A stretch of DNA of 64,000 bases from Paracoccaceae bacterium (GTDB taxonomy: Bacteria; Pseudomonadota; Alphaproteobacteria; Rhodobacterales; Rhodobacteraceae), in the NCBI GenBank assembly GCA_018607905.1, contig JABBAP010000019.1, positions 1 through 64,000 of the forward strand, read 5' to 3'. A program made the translations under genes and the position numbers. Under the pieces are notes generated by a model. It ran no database searches and was not told where the DNA came from. It saw only the letters and a program-made list of their open reading frames with translations. Of this stretch, positions 24,086 through 33,951 are shown one piece after another (positions within the stretch are counted from its first letter, which is position 1; the number at the start of each line of letters is the position of its first letter).

Positions 24086-26305
24086 CAAATACCGACCAAA
24101 GAACAGATCCTAGATTGGATCAAAGAGAACCCAGGCAAAACCAATAAACGCGATGTAGGTCGCGCGTTTGGGATCAAGGGCGCTGATCGAATTGAGCTGA
24201 AACGGATGCTTAAAGAGCTGACGGCGGATGGCCTTCTGGCAAAGAAACGCCGCACGTACATCGACTCGGATGAATTGCCACCCGTATCCGTGCTGATGGT
24301 TTTGCCGCCCGATGCAAACGGTGATCTGACGGCTAAACCGTTGGAATGGAAAGGCGAAGGCGATGCGCCGCGCATTCTGATTATGCCGCAAAAAGGTGAT
24401 CCAGCGCTGGGCGCAAATGATCAGATTTTGGCACGGCTTTCGCCCTCCACAGACGAAGATTTCAAATATGAAGCCCGCCTAATCCGTCGTATCGGATCCG
24501 GGCCGCAACGCCTGTTGGGGATTTACCGCGTTGGATCAGAAGGCGGGCGGTTGATGCCTGTCGACAAAAAATCAGATCGCGAATCCATCGTGCCTGCGGG
24601 CGAAACAGGTGGTGCCAAAGACGGTGAACTGGTCGAGGCAGAACAGCTGGGCAAACAGCGCCACGCAGGTTTGGCCAAGGTTCGCATCGTCGAGGTTTTG
24701 GGTGATCCGATGGCACCGAAATCTATCTCACTTATCGCGATCCATCAGCATGGTATCCCCGATCATTTCCCAGATGATGTGGTAATCGAGGCCGAAGCGG
24801 CGAAACCTGTGGCCTTGGGAAAACGCTCCGATTTGCGTGATCTGCCGTTGTTCACGATTGATCCGTCAGATGCGCGTGACCACGATGATGCGATCTGCGC
24901 ACTTCCTGATGAAGATTCAAAAAACGAAGGTGGCCATATCGTTTGGGTCGCGATTGCGGATGTGGCGCATTACGTTCGGCCGGGATCGCAGCTGGACAAA
25001 GAGGCGCGCAAACGCGGCAATTCCAGCTATTTCCCTGATCGTGTGGTTCCGATGCTACCCGATGCGTTGTCAGGTGATTTGTGTTCCCTGCACGAAGGCG
25101 TGGATCGCGCCTGCTTGGCGTTGCGGATTGTCTTAAATTCGGCAGGTAAACGGCTGGGACATGAATTTCATCGCGGCCTGATGCGTTCGCCTGCATCATT
25201 GTCTTATGAACAGGCGCAAGCGGCGGCAGATGGCACGTTTGATGATGCGACGAAACTGCTGGCAGGGCCAATTGCCGATTTGTTTGCGGCTTATGCAAGT
25301 GCGACTAAGGCGCGAAATGAACGCCAGCCGCTGAACCTCGATCTGCCAGAACGTAAGATTATTTTGTCAGACGAGGGTCAGGTTACCAGCGTGGCATTCC
25401 GTGATCGCTTTGATGCGCATAAATTGGTCGAAGAATTCATGGTTATGGCCAACGTGTGTGCGGCTGAAACGCTGGAGCAAAAGCAACGTCCGTTCCTGTA
25501 CCGCGTGCACGAAGAACCATCGCCTGAGAAGTTGGAGGCCTTGCGCGAAACGGCGGATAGTGTTGGATTGCAATTGGCCAAAGGGCAGGTTCTGAAGACA
25601 ATGCACCTGAACAAATTGCTGAATGCAGCGGCGGGAACCGAAGATGCAGAGGTCATCAACATGACCGTTCTTCGCTCCATGACACAAGCGTATTACGGCA
25701 CACAAAACATGGGGCATTTTGGGTTAAACCTGCGCCGTTACGCCCATTTCACATCGCCCATTCGCCGCTATGCCGATTTAATCGTGCACCGCGCATTGAT
25801 CCAAGCGCATGGCTGGGACGACGATGGTATCCTGCCCGAAGATGTGGATCAGATGCAGGAAACGGGTGAATGGATTTCTCAGACCGAACGACGATCTATG
25901 TTGGCGGAACGCGATACCACAGATCGGTATTTAGCGGCGTTTCTGTCTGAACGGGTCGGGAATGAATTTTCGGGCCGTGTTTCGGGAATCGCGCGGTTTG
26001 GTTTGTTTGTGAAGCTGGACGAATCTGGTGCGGATGGGATGATCCCACTTTCGTCTTTGGGGCGTGAATACTGGGTCTATAATGACGAGATGAAATCGCT
26101 AACAGGGGAGCGATCTGGCCGTGTGATTTCGGTCGGCATGCCCGCCACCGTGCGCTTGGCAGAGGCCACGCCATTGACGGGTGGTTTGTTGTTAGAGCTG
26201 TTAGAGGTTGGCGGCAAATCGATGCCAAAATCCGACAGCGGCAAACGCAGCAGAATCAAACACAAGGGCCGCAAAATTGTGAAGGGCCGTCGTCGCAAAA
26301 AGTGA
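24080..26305 (+). CDS. rnr: Ribonuclease R
   Basis: A 741-residue 3'-5' exoribonuclease of the RNB family, able to degrade structured RNA and partner of SmpB-tmRNA quality control in other bacteria. An N-terminal winged helix (about residues 1-60) precedes cold-shock domains. The RNB core has the metal-binding aspartates in IDPSDARDHDDAI and the segment YAHFTSPIRRYADLIVHR. A C-terminal S1 domain (FSGRVSGIARFGLFVKL) and a basic tail (KRSRIKHKGRKIV) complete it. The start codon lies inside a long hairpin, so translation may respond to RNA unwinding or degradation. Confidence 0.94.
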   Translation: MKQIPTKEQILDWIKENPGKTNKRDVGRAFGIKGADRIELKRMLKELTADGLLAKKRRTYIDSDELPPVSVLMVLPPDANGDLTAKPLEWKGEGDAPRILIMPQKGDPALGANDQILARLSPSTDEDFKYEARLIRRIGSGPQRLLGIYRVGSEGGRLMPVDKKSDRESIVPAGETGGAKDGELVEAEQLGKQRHAGLAKVRIVEVLGDPMAPKSISLIAIHQHGIPDHFPDDVVIEAEAAKPVALGKRSDLRDLPLFTIDPSDARDHDDAICALPDEDSKNEGGHIVWVAIADVAHYVRPGSQLDKEARKRGNSSYFPDRVVPMLPDALSGDLCSLHEGVDRACLALRIVLNSAGKRLGHEFHRGLMRSPASLSYEQAQAAADGTFDDATKLLAGPIADLFAAYASATKARNERQPLNLDLPERKIILSDEGQVTSVAFRDRFDAHKLVEEFMVMANVCAAETLEQKQRPFLYRVHEEPSPEKLEALRETADSVGLQLAKGQVLKTMHLNKLLNAAAGTEDAEVINMTVLRSMTQAYYGTQNMGHFGLNLRRYAHFTSPIRRYADLIVHRALIQAHGWDDDGILPEDVDQMQETGEWISQTERRSMLAERDTTDRYLAAFLSERVGNEFSGRVSGIARFGLFVKLDESGADGMIPLSSLGREYWVYNDEMKSLTGERSGRVISVGMPATVRLAEATPLTGGLLLELLEVGGKSMPKSDSGKRSRIKHKGRKIVKGRRRKK

Positions 26306-27055
26306 TCAATTCAGCAGCAATCGCGCGATCAATGTGGTTGCAGCGATAATCGACAAGCCGAGCGCGTAGGGACGAATTGCATGGCGTTCCAAGCGTTCTG
26401 CAAGCGGCATGGAAACGGCCAATCCAAGGACGATAGCGGGCAGCAAGCTGGCCGCAAAGATCAAGTGTTTTGATGCGATCAATCCTTGCCACGAAAGTGC
26501 AAGCACGGAAACACACATGCCCCAAAAGAAGAATGCGTTTTGCATCGCGCGGGCGCGTTTGGCGGGTTCGTATTGATACAATAATGCCATCGGAGGCGCG
26601 CCAACTGCGGTGATTGTGCCCATCAATCCAGCCGTGATCCCCGCGATGATTAGGCTGACGGGGCGGATGGCAATGCGCAATCCTGATAGGCTGAGCGCGA
26701 TGCCAATCAGCACAGCCAAGCCCGTTAATCCCGCGATCAAATCGACGTTGGTGATCGACGCGGCAATCATCGCGGCAATCACCGCCCCAAGTGCGCGGCC
26801 AAAGAAACCTGGTATGATTTCGGCGCGGGTGAGGGCGGAAAAATCCACAGCGGTGGACGTTAGCCCGACTGTGATCCCGAGTAACAGCAGGCCTGCGGGT
26901 AAAAATTGCGGGGCGACAAGGGCGATCAGTGGGGCGGCAACAATGCCAAAGGCCTGGCCAGATAGGCGCTGGATGCCAGACGACAGCGTGACCGCACAAA
27001 AGCACGCGAGCCAAACGGTTAGGTTGATATCTAGTCGCGAGAGGATATCAGCCAT
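26306..27055 (-). CDS. Sulfite exporter TauE/SafE family protein
   Basis: A 249-residue membrane protein with about eight hydrophobic segments and the family repeats GIVAAPLIALVAPQFLPAG near residue 38 and GTITAVGAPPMALLYQYE near residue 145. TauE/SafE permeases move sulfite, sulfoacetate or other organic anions. The start overlaps the end of the VOC gene by eight bases, so the two form a leftward pair. The stop abuts the rnr stop tail to tail. The substrate is unknown. Confidence 0.85.
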   Translation of the reverse strand: MADILSRLDINLTVWLACFCAVTLSSGIQRLSGQAFGIVAAPLIALVAPQFLPAGLLLLGITVGLTSTAVDFSALTRAEIIPGFFGRALGAVIAAMIAASITNVDLIAGLTGLAVLIGIALSLSGLRIAIRPVSLIIAGITAGLMGTITAVGAPPMALLYQYEPAKRARAMQNAFFFWGMCVSVLALSWQGLIASKHLIFAASLLPAIVLGLAVSMPLAERLERHAIRPYALGLSIIAATTLIARLLLN

Positions 27056-27440
27056 AGGTAGAAATCTCGATCAAGTTCTGATCTGGATCACGCAGGTAGA
27101 GCGAGCTGATTGGGCCTTGTGCACCCGTTCTTGCAACTGGCCCTTCAAGGACCTCAATGTTGAATGTCGTAATGTGATCTGCCCATTTGCCCAAATCATC
27201 GTCCGTCAAAAGGCACAGGTCAGCCGTACCAGTCATGGGATTGGCTGCATGTGGGGCAAAGGGTGCATTGGCCGAATGTAGATTGATTTTTTGTGTGCCA
27301 AAAACAAGCGCTGTTCGCCTAGACCCATCGGCCACAGTGAACGACTGCGCCGTCATTCCAAGAACATCTGAATAAAACGTCACCGTGCGCGAGATGTCGG
27401 CAACAGTAAGAACCAAATGATCAATCGCCGTAACTTTCAC
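27048..27440 (-). CDS. VOC family protein (glyoxalase/extradiol dioxygenase fold)
   Basis: A 130-residue single vicinal-oxygen-chelate domain beginning VTAIDHLVLTVADISRTV, with a His that is usually a metal ligand, YSDVLGMTAQSF, and a C-terminal LRDPDQNLIEISTY that supplies the usual C-terminal Glu ligand. Members include glyoxalases, fosfomycin-resistance enzymes and unassigned lyases. The start is GTG. It is translationally coupled to the TauE-like gene downstream and divergent from the MaoC-type hydratase. Confidence 0.82.
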   Translation of the reverse strand: MKVTAIDHLVLTVADISRTVTFYSDVLGMTAQSFTVADGSRRTALVFGTQKINLHSANAPFAPHAANPMTGTADLCLLTDDDLGKWADHITTFNIEVLEGPVARTGAQGPISSLYLRDPDQNLIEISTYG

Positions 27441-27505
27441 AATTTAACCCTAATCTGTTTGATCTCCCTTGCGTATATCGTGCGTTCCACGCCAAGAATA
27501 GCATT

Positions 27506-28318
27506 ATGGACAATATTGGAAAATCCAAGCAAATCACCGATCAACTTGATCCGGCGCGGGCTGGCGCGTTTCACGCGATGTTGGATCTGGCTGGGCCGCC
27601 ACCTAACGTGGGTGATGCGTTGCCGCCATTCTGGCATTACGCTTATTTCTGGGAGAGCTTACGACCTGCTGAATTGGGTCGCGACGGGCACCCACGCACG
27701 GGCGATTTCATTCCCAATTTGGGCCTACCGCGCCGCATGTGGGCGGGTGGAGATTTGCAATTTGATGCGCCGTTGATCATTGGGCAAGCGGCGCGAAAAA
27801 AGACTAAGATCGTAAATGTAGAGCGCAAAGACGCGCGCACTGGATCGCTGGGAATTGTGACTTTGCGCCATGAATTGTCGCAAGATGGACGTGTCTGTGT
27901 GACTGAGGAACAATCCCTGATCTATCGTGGCGAAGCGGATTTGGATGCGCCAAAGCCCGTGCCTCCGATTGCGCCAACAGATGAAACTGTCAAGCAAACA
28001 CGAAAGTTTTCCAGCACTGATTTGTTTCGATACTCCGCGCTGACGTTTAACGGCCATCGCATCCATTATGATCGCGATTATGCGATAAATGTCGAAGGGT
28101 ACGACGGGCTGATTGTGCACGGCCCTCTGCTTGCGCAAAACCTTTTGAACTTGGCGCAAAGCCTGCTTGGAACCGTGAATACATTCCGCTTTCGTGCAAC
28201 CGCGCCATTGTTCGATTTCGAAAAGGTCGCGTTTTGTGCAAAGCCAGAGGCAGAGGGAATTTCGCTTTGGGCGCGTGGTCCTGATGGGCGCATGTGTTTA
28301 AGCGCAACTGCTACTTAG
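27506..28318 (+). CDS. FAS1-type/MaoC-like (3R)-hydroxyacyl or mesaconyl-C4-CoA hydratase
   Basis: A 270-residue double hot-dog hydratase. The C-terminal half has FSSTDLFRYSALTFNGHRIH followed by YDRDYA and YDGLIVHGPLLAQ, the MaoC-type active site (Asp and His). The N-terminal half carries PRRMWAGGDLQFDAPL. Relatives include mesaconyl-C4-CoA hydratase of the 3-hydroxypropionate cycle and the mitochondrial HTD2 dehydratase. It is a single rightward gene whose stop overlaps the convergent DAO gene. The exact acyl-CoA substrate is not determined. Confidence 0.78.
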   Translation: MDNIGKSKQITDQLDPARAGAFHAMLDLAGPPPNVGDALPPFWHYAYFWESLRPAELGRDGHPRTGDFIPNLGLPRRMWAGGDLQFDAPLIIGQAARKKTKIVNVERKDARTGSLGIVTLRHELSQDGRVCVTEEQSLIYRGEADLDAPKPVPPIAPTDETVKQTRKFSSTDLFRYSALTFNGHRIHYDRDYAINVEGYDGLIVHGPLLAQNLLNLAQSLLGTVNTFRFRATAPLFDFEKVAFCAKPEAEGISLWARGPDGRMCLSATAT

Positions 28319-29387
28319 CCATGTGCCAATCAAGCGTGAAACACTCAGGGATATCAACGGGTTCATCGCGAATTTGGCTGGCAACCGTTTCACCGATTTT
28401 ATGCGAAAGTCCAAAGCCGATCTTGAATGCGCCAAGGGCAGTGTAAACGCCCTTAAGGGTGGGAACTGCGCCCAGCATCGGATCACGCCGCCGCGCCTTT
28501 GGGCGGATGCCCGACCAACGCTGTAGAACGGTGGCATTTTCTAAAACAGGGCAAATGGCATGGGCTTTGGCAATCACGGTGTCTAACTGGTCATCAATGC
28601 CGTCAGCCGTCCATGTTTTTTCCGATGTGGAGCCAACAGCGACAGCACCGTTTGCATGCGGGATAATGTAAACACCATCCGCGTAAATCTGTGGATGACC
28701 TGCCATGTCTGCGCCTAACACAGCGGCTTGCCCCTTTACACCCGACCCTGGGTGCAGCGGCGTGTAAGGGGCGATCATCTCAAAGCCCGCAACTCCTGCA
28801 GCGACGATCACGGCGTCTGCGCTGGCCGTGCCCCAAGGCCCTGAAATGGCGTTGTCGGACAGGGTTGTAACGGGATGATTTTCAAACAGGCTCACGCCCA
28901 ATGCTTGGCAAGCGGCCCCCAACGATGTGGTCGCTTTCGCGGGGTGAATGCGGGCCGATATGGTATCATGCGCCACGCCAAAAGGAGCGGCGTGTTCGCT
29001 CATTGTATCGGGGCGATTTTCGACCCGCCATTCAAACCGTCCTTGCCATAATTCTTGGGCGGAAATGGCGCGCGCTTCTGCAAGCGCGACTGCCTTTTGG
29101 GTTATCAACGGCTGCAAGCGCCCGATACGCCCATATCCCGATGCCATGCCTGATCGCGCGTCGACGGTTTTCCAAAAGCCAGCGGCAGTGTCCAACGCCT
29201 CAAACTGGTACTGTTTTTTCTGAGTCCATTCGTCTGGAACATAGGGGCCTAACGCGCCGACGATGCCGCCGCTCGCGCCGTCGCCAATGCGGCCTGCATC
29301 GTAAACTGAAACACTGTCGCCACGGCGCACGCAGGCATAGGCGCAGGCCAATCCCCAAATTCCAGCACCCACTACGATCACGCGCAT
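28311..29387 (-). CDS. DAO-type FAD-dependent oxidoreductase
   Basis: A 358-residue D-amino-acid-oxidase-fold flavoprotein. It begins VIVVGAGIWGLACAYAC (dinucleotide motif) and has RIGDGASGGIVGALGPY, where glycine-oxidase-type enzymes bind FAD. The C-terminal TVLQRWSGIRPKARRRDP resembles glycine oxidase and the oxidase half of MnmC. It is head to head with an MnmD-like methyltransferase (43 bases apart), so it might supply the missing MnmC2 activity on tRNA wobble uridine. A free amino acid oxidase is an equal alternative. Confidence 0.75.
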   Translation of the reverse strand: MRVIVVGAGIWGLACAYACVRRGDSVSVYDAGRIGDGASGGIVGALGPYVPDEWTQKKQYQFEALDTAAGFWKTVDARSGMASGYGRIGRLQPLITQKAVALAEARAISAQELWQGRFEWRVENRPDTMSEHAAPFGVAHDTISARIHPAKATTSLGAACQALGVSLFENHPVTTLSDNAISGPWGTASADAVIVAAGVAGFEMIAPYTPLHPGSGVKGQAAVLGADMAGHPQIYADGVYIIPHANGAVAVGSTSEKTWTADGIDDQLDTVIAKAHAICPVLENATVLQRWSGIRPKARRRDPMLGAVPTLKGVYTALGAFKIGFGLSHKIGETVASQIRDEPVDIPECFTLDWHMAK

Positions 29388-29430
29388 TGCGACTTCCTTT
29401 CGTTCGCATCATGACCTAGAGCATTGGGGC

Positions 29431-30108
29431 ATGAGCGACCAGATTGAATATGCAACGTTGGAATGGCGAGACGGGAAAATCCCGATCGCGTTGCGTTTTG
29501 ACGACCCGTATTTTTCGCTTGATAACGGAATGGCAGAAACGGAATTTGTGTTTCTGGGCGGCAACGATTTGCCAGCGCGTTTTGCCCCAGAATTCCATGT
29601 GGCGGAGCTGGGGTTTGGATCGGGGTTGAACCTGCTGTGCACATGGAAAGCATGGTTGGATGCAGGGCAAACGACACCGCTGAAATACACGAGTTTTGAG
29701 GCATTCCCGATGTCTCCTGCGGATATGGCGTTGGCGCAATCTGCTTGGCCTGAATTGGCGCAGCACGCAGATATGTTTGCGCAGATTTGGGACGCAGATA
29801 CAGGGGTTGCGCAATCCGAAACGTTGGATGTGCAGGTGATCAGCGGTGATGCACGCGAAACCTTGGCAGCATGGGACGGCGCGGCGGATGCTTGGTTCTT
29901 GGACGGGTTTTCGCCTGCAAAAAATCCAGAACTGTGGGGCGCTGATTTAATGGCTGAGGTGGGCAAACACACCGCACCGAACGGAACATTCGCAACCTAC
30001 ACCGCAGCGGGCCACGTGCGCCAATCACTGGCCGAAGCAGGGTTCACAGTGGAGCGGATCAAAGGGTTCGGACGCAAACGCCACATGACACGCGGAGTTT
30101 TGGCATGA
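29431..30108 (+). CDS. mnmD: MnmD-type tRNA (5-aminomethyl-2-thiouridine34) methyltransferase
   Basis: A 225-residue S-adenosylmethionine methyltransferase matching the N-terminal half of MnmC (DUF752). AELGFGSGLNLLCTW (about residues 53-67) is the SAM-binding loop, and WFLDGFSPAKNPELWG (about 155-170) is diagnostic. It would methylate aminomethyl-(thio)uridine at the wobble position of tRNA. Unlike E. coli MnmC it lacks the fused FAD domain, but a DAO-type oxidase is encoded divergently next door. The stop overlaps the EamA transporter start (ATGA). Confidence 0.87.
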   Translation: MSDQIEYATLEWRDGKIPIALRFDDPYFSLDNGMAETEFVFLGGNDLPARFAPEFHVAELGFGSGLNLLCTWKAWLDAGQTTPLKYTSFEAFPMSPADMALAQSAWPELAQHADMFAQIWDADTGVAQSETLDVQVISGDARETLAAWDGAADAWFLDGFSPAKNPELWGADLMAEVGKHTAPNGTFATYTAAGHVRQSLAEAGFTVERIKGFGRKRHMTRGVLA

Positions 30109-30974
30109 CACAGGCGAATGCACGCGCGGGTATCTGGTTGATGGTGGTCGCCACGTTTATTTTCGCGGTTCAGGACGGGATTTCGCGCCATTTGGCGGAA
30201 AGTTACAACGTCTTCATGATCGTGATGATTCGCTATTGGTTTTTCCTGTTTTTCGTCGTGTCCGTGTCGCGCATTCGAAATGGCAGCGTTATGGCGACCG
30301 CGCGCACCCAGCAACCCATTTTACAGTTCTTTCGCGGCGTACTGCTGGCCTTTGAAATTCTCGTGACGGTTCTGGCCTTCACCTATCTTGGCTTGATCGA
30401 AGCCCATGCCATTTTCGCAATTTATCCATTGATGGTTGCGGCCCTGTCTGGGCCTGTGTTGGGGGAATCTGTCGGCTGGCGGCGCTGGGGCGCGATTTCA
30501 GTTGGGTTTGTGGGCATGCTGATTATCCTGCAACCAGGGTTCAAAGTGTTTTCGCCCTACGCCTTAATCGCCATCGGCGGCGCGGTTCTGTTCGCGCTTT
30601 ATAATCTGTTAACGCGGCTGGCTGCGGCCAAGGACACTGCAGCCACCAGCTTCTTTTGGACGGGCCTTGGTGGTTTTGTGATCATGACGATCATCGGGCC
30701 ATTTTACTGGGAACCAATGGCCGGGCCAGATTGGTGGTGGATGGCGTTGCTGTGCGTGACAGGGGCTTCGGGGCATTATCTGTTAATCAAAGCCTATGAA
30801 AAAACCGAGGCCAGCACTGTGCAGCCCTTTGCATATTTGCAGTTGGTGTTTGCATCGATGATTGGCGTAGCGATTTTTGGTGAATCGCTGCCACTATCAA
30901 CGGCGGCGGGTGCGGGGCTGATTGTTGTGGCTGGAATATTCACACTGTGGCGCGAACAGGTGGCCAAAGCCTAA
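30105..30974 (+). CDS. DMT-superfamily (EamA) transporter
   Basis: A 289-residue membrane protein with ten predicted helices in two EamA repeats. The first half opens with AGIWLMVVATFIFAVQDGIS, and the second repeat begins near residue 150. ASTVQPFAYLQLVFASMIG near the end is typical. Members export amino acids, nucleosides or other metabolites. It is translationally coupled to mnmD, and its stop overlaps that of the convergent lytic transglycosylase. The substrate is unknown. Confidence 0.85.
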   Translation: MTQANARAGIWLMVVATFIFAVQDGISRHLAESYNVFMIVMIRYWFFLFFVVSVSRIRNGSVMATARTQQPILQFFRGVLLAFEILVTVLAFTYLGLIEAHAIFAIYPLMVAALSGPVLGESVGWRRWGAISVGFVGMLIILQPGFKVFSPYALIAIGGAVLFALYNLLTRLAAAKDTAATSFFWTGLGGFVIMTIIGPFYWEPMAGPDWWWMALLCVTGASGHYLLIKAYEKTEASTVQPFAYLQLVFASMIGVAIFGESLPLSTAAGAGLIVVAGIFTLWREQVAKA

Positions 30975-32935
30975 CCTCGCGTGAGGTCTTGCGTCAGACG
31001 GATCGGTTCAACTTCGCCACTTAACCGCATCCGATACACATGCAGCGATTCAATCACGCGCATCACGTAATTGCGGGTTTCGCGGTACGGAATATGTTCG
31101 ATCCAATCCACTTGATCAATCAAACTGTCGCGCGGATCGCCATAGGTTTCGATCCATGTGTCAACACGATTTGGCCCCGCGTTATAGGCCGCAAAGGCCA
31201 GCACAAACGATCCCTCATAAATCTCTAACAGGCCGCCCAAATAGGCCGTGCCAAGTTTCGCATTGTAGCGCCAATCAGTGGTTAATCGGTTCTTGGAATA
31301 TTCAACGCCGATATCGCCAGCAACTTGTCGCGCTGTTGCAGGCATGACCTGCATCAAGCCGCGCGCACCCACAGGGCTAATGGCCTCTGGGTTCAGCTCA
31401 CTTTCACGCCGCGCAATGGCCATCGCGACCTCTGGGTCAACGTCAACGGAATAACGGGCCAGCTCTGTCACTGGGAAATAGCTTTTGGGGATTACGAAAC
31501 CTCGTTTTGCGGCCTCTTTGGCAACACCAAGCGCGACAAAGGGGCGATCCAATTCCAAGGCCAATTCTGCAAGTTGTGCAGATTCTACTTCGCTTGTGGT
31601 TTCACCCAGATGAGAGAAAAACCAGCGCATCAGGTTTTGTTCTTGGGCATAGTGCAGCAAAATACCCGCCCGCACGACGCGCGATTTGCCCAATGCACCC
31701 TCATGCCAATCTGGAATCACAATCTTGCCTGTTAGGCGTGGATCGGGTTCAGCACCGACCTTTTCGGCCGATAATTGTCCATAAAAACTGGTCTGATGTT
31801 TTGCGCCAAGATTAAACGCATCAACGGCTGCATCAAAATCGCCGCGTTTTTCTTCGGCGCGGCCAACCCAATACCCTGCGCGACCCAGGCTAACGGGCGT
31901 TTTCACGGCATCACGATGATTGCGAAAATGAACAACGGCCTGTTCTGGCGCGTCTAGTTTTGTCAGTGAAATGAACCCAGACAGCCATTCTAGGTCTGCG
32001 AAATCACTACCAGATGACAACCCATGCTGGCTGGCGAGCCAATAGGCCAGATCAATTTCACCCATCCGCATGGCACGGCGCGCAAACCCACGGCGCCGAT
32101 TGCCCCATTTTTCGGGCTTACCCAGTTTTTTGATGTTTGAGGATTGTTCGACAAGCAATTTATGGGCGTCGTCCCAACGACCCTTTTTAACGCGCCACTG
32201 GAACCGATCATAGGCAAGACCACCATCATTTTGCAGAGAAGCCGGAACCTCTTTGATCACCAAATCCACGCCCTTGCTTGCGCGTTGCAACGCGATCCTC
32301 GCCAGCGCAAGTTTTTGTTGGTCGGGCGAAACAAGCGGCAACATGCGTTCTGCCTCGCGGGTGTGCCCATCCCACAACAGGAAATCCATCCGTTTTTGGT
32401 GATAACGTGACAGGCTGCCGGCAAATTTGGTTAACAGCCCCGTCATTTCATGTTGTTGCAGGTTGAGCGTAGTCCAAGCGCGCACAGCCTCGCTTCGGGC
32501 GTCAGCCGTGCGCCCTTGCGTGGCAAAGGCCTCGGTCAAACGCAAAGACCCTGTGCCTGTCTGGGGCAGTTGTTTGCTGAAATAGGCGCGCACGTCGGCA
32601 GCGTTGTGGTTTTCCGGAATGGCGGCCTCACCAAGTCGGCGCAGACGTTGTAATCCTGGCCATTCAGGGTTCTCTTTCAGAAAATCAGCGTATTCATCCC
32701 AGTGCCCTTCACCACGACGCAACCGCTGCCAGGTCACCAAATCGCTGCCAATCGGATCGGACATTTGGCTGGCGTAATGATCGGCGGTCACCCAATCTTC
32801 GGAGCTGATCGCGCTAAAGGCGGTTGCCAACAGATCGCCGTCTTCCTCTTGTGCGAATGCACCAAAGGGAAGCAAAGCAAGGCATCCTAGCCATCCTGCT
32901 GCAATAAAAACCCGCAAATCCCCCCCCGAAAGCAC
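30971..32935 (-). CDS. slt: Soluble lytic murein transglycosylase (Slt70-like)
   Basis: A 654-residue periplasmic enzyme that cleaves peptidoglycan glycan strands to 1,6-anhydro ends. A signal peptide lies at about residues 8-30 (ending GAFAQEE), a long helical superhelix of TPR-like repeats follows, and the GH23 catalytic domain begins at about 490. The catalytic Glu is in ARRESELNPEAISPVGARGL, followed by MQVMPATA. The start is a GTG preceded by a poly-C/poly-G tract; an internal start would still leave the signal intact. It is a single gene convergent with the EamA transporter. Confidence 0.9.
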   Translation of the reverse strand: MLSGGDLRVFIAAGWLGCLALLPFGAFAQEEDGDLLATAFSAISSEDWVTADHYASQMSDPIGSDLVTWQRLRRGEGHWDEYADFLKENPEWPGLQRLRRLGEAAIPENHNAADVRAYFSKQLPQTGTGSLRLTEAFATQGRTADARSEAVRAWTTLNLQQHEMTGLLTKFAGSLSRYHQKRMDFLLWDGHTREAERMLPLVSPDQQKLALARIALQRASKGVDLVIKEVPASLQNDGGLAYDRFQWRVKKGRWDDAHKLLVEQSSNIKKLGKPEKWGNRRRGFARRAMRMGEIDLAYWLASQHGLSSGSDFADLEWLSGFISLTKLDAPEQAVVHFRNHRDAVKTPVSLGRAGYWVGRAEEKRGDFDAAVDAFNLGAKHQTSFYGQLSAEKVGAEPDPRLTGKIVIPDWHEGALGKSRVVRAGILLHYAQEQNLMRWFFSHLGETTSEVESAQLAELALELDRPFVALGVAKEAAKRGFVIPKSYFPVTELARYSVDVDPEVAMAIARRESELNPEAISPVGARGLMQVMPATARQVAGDIGVEYSKNRLTTDWRYNAKLGTAYLGGLLEIYEGSFVLAFAAYNAGPNRVDTWIETYGDPRDSLIDQVDWIEHIPYRETRNYVMRVIESLHVYRMRLSGEVEPIRLTQDLTRG

Positions 32936-33075
32936 CGTAGATAGCGCAGATTATACCCTATTTCATTTCCCCGATGGATCAATTCAATTTTTCGTTGCTC
33001 TATTTGTCGTTTCGTTTTGGGAATATCCCTGTTATCTGAACCACGAACTTAATCACCCAAACCGGAGGCAATGCC

Positions 33076-33948
33076 ATGTTTAAAGGGTCCTACGTCGCGC
33101 TTATCACCCCGTTTGTTAACGGTAAGGTGGACGATAAGGCGCTTAAACAACTGGTCGAATGGCATATCGCTGAAGGCACGCACGGTATTGTTCCCGTTGG
33201 AACCACTGGCGAAAGCCCGACGTTGAGCCATGAAGAGCATGAGCATGTGATCAAAACTGTCGTGGATACGGCGGCAGGTCGCGTGCCCGTTATTGCGGGT
33301 GCGGGTTCAAACAATACGGCGGAATCGCTGCGGTTTACCGAATTTGCCAAAGATGTGGGCGCGGATGGTGCGCTGGTTGTGACGCCGTACTACAATAAGC
33401 CGACACAACGCGGTTTGATCGCCCATTTCGAAGCCGTGGCCGAAGTTGGTATCCCGATCATCATCTATAACATTCCGCCGCGTTCTGTGATCGACATGGT
33501 TCCAGAAACGATGGGCCAATTGGCGAAACACAAAAACATCGTGGGCGTGAAAGACGCGACTGGCGATTTGGCCCGTGTCTGTGCGCAGCGCATCCACTGC
33601 GGCGAAGATTTTATCCAGATGTCTGGCGAAGACGCCACGGCCCACGGGTTTAATGCGCAAGGCGGCATTGGGTGTATTTCCGTAACAGCCAACGTCGCGC
33701 CGAAATTGTGTTCGCAATTACAAGAAGCAACGCTTGCAGGGGATTACGCCACCGCGCTGAAAATTCAGGACAAACTGATGCCACTGCACGGTGCAGTGTT
33801 CACGGAACCGGGCCTGATCGGCGCAAAATACGGCGCGAGCCAGCTGGGTAAATGTTCTGATGAGGTTCGTTTGCCGCTGACAACATTACTAGATGAGACG
33901 AAGGCCAAGATGGACGCAGGAATGCGCCATGCGGGCCTGATCAACTAA
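33076..33948 (+). CDS. dapA: 4-hydroxy-tetrahydrodipicolinate synthase
   Basis: A 290-residue class I aldolase-fold enzyme condensing pyruvate and aspartate semialdehyde in lysine/DAP synthesis. [14 protein letters not shown] (about residues 43-56) is the substrate-binding loop. The Schiff-base Lys is in [12 protein letters not shown] (about 155-166), and the catalytic Tyr is in TPYYNKPTQ (about 103-111). GGAGG precedes the ATG. A small kinase gene follows three bases after the stop and then smpB, so the three probably form an operon. I see no lysine riboswitch in the leader. Confidence 0.94.
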   Translation: MFKGSYVALITPFVNGKVDDKALKQLVEWHIAEGTHGIVPVGTTGESPTLSHEEHEHVIKTVVDTAAGRVPVIAGAGSNNTAESLRFTEFAKDVGADGALVVTPYYNKPTQRGLIAHFEAVAEVGIPIIIYNIPPRSVIDMVPETMGQLAKHKNIVGVKDATGDLARVCAQRIHCGEDFIQMSGEDATAHGFNAQGGIGCISVTANVAPKLCSQLQEATLAGDYATALKIQDKLMPLHGAVFTEPGLIGAKYGASQLGKCSDEVRLPLTTLLDETKAKMDAGMRHAGLIN

Positions 33949-33951
33949 GCC

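Noticed and set aside
32936-33075. Lysine riboswitch before dapA
   Set aside because: The 140-base gap lacks the multi-helix junction and is too short for a lysine aptamer plus expression platform.
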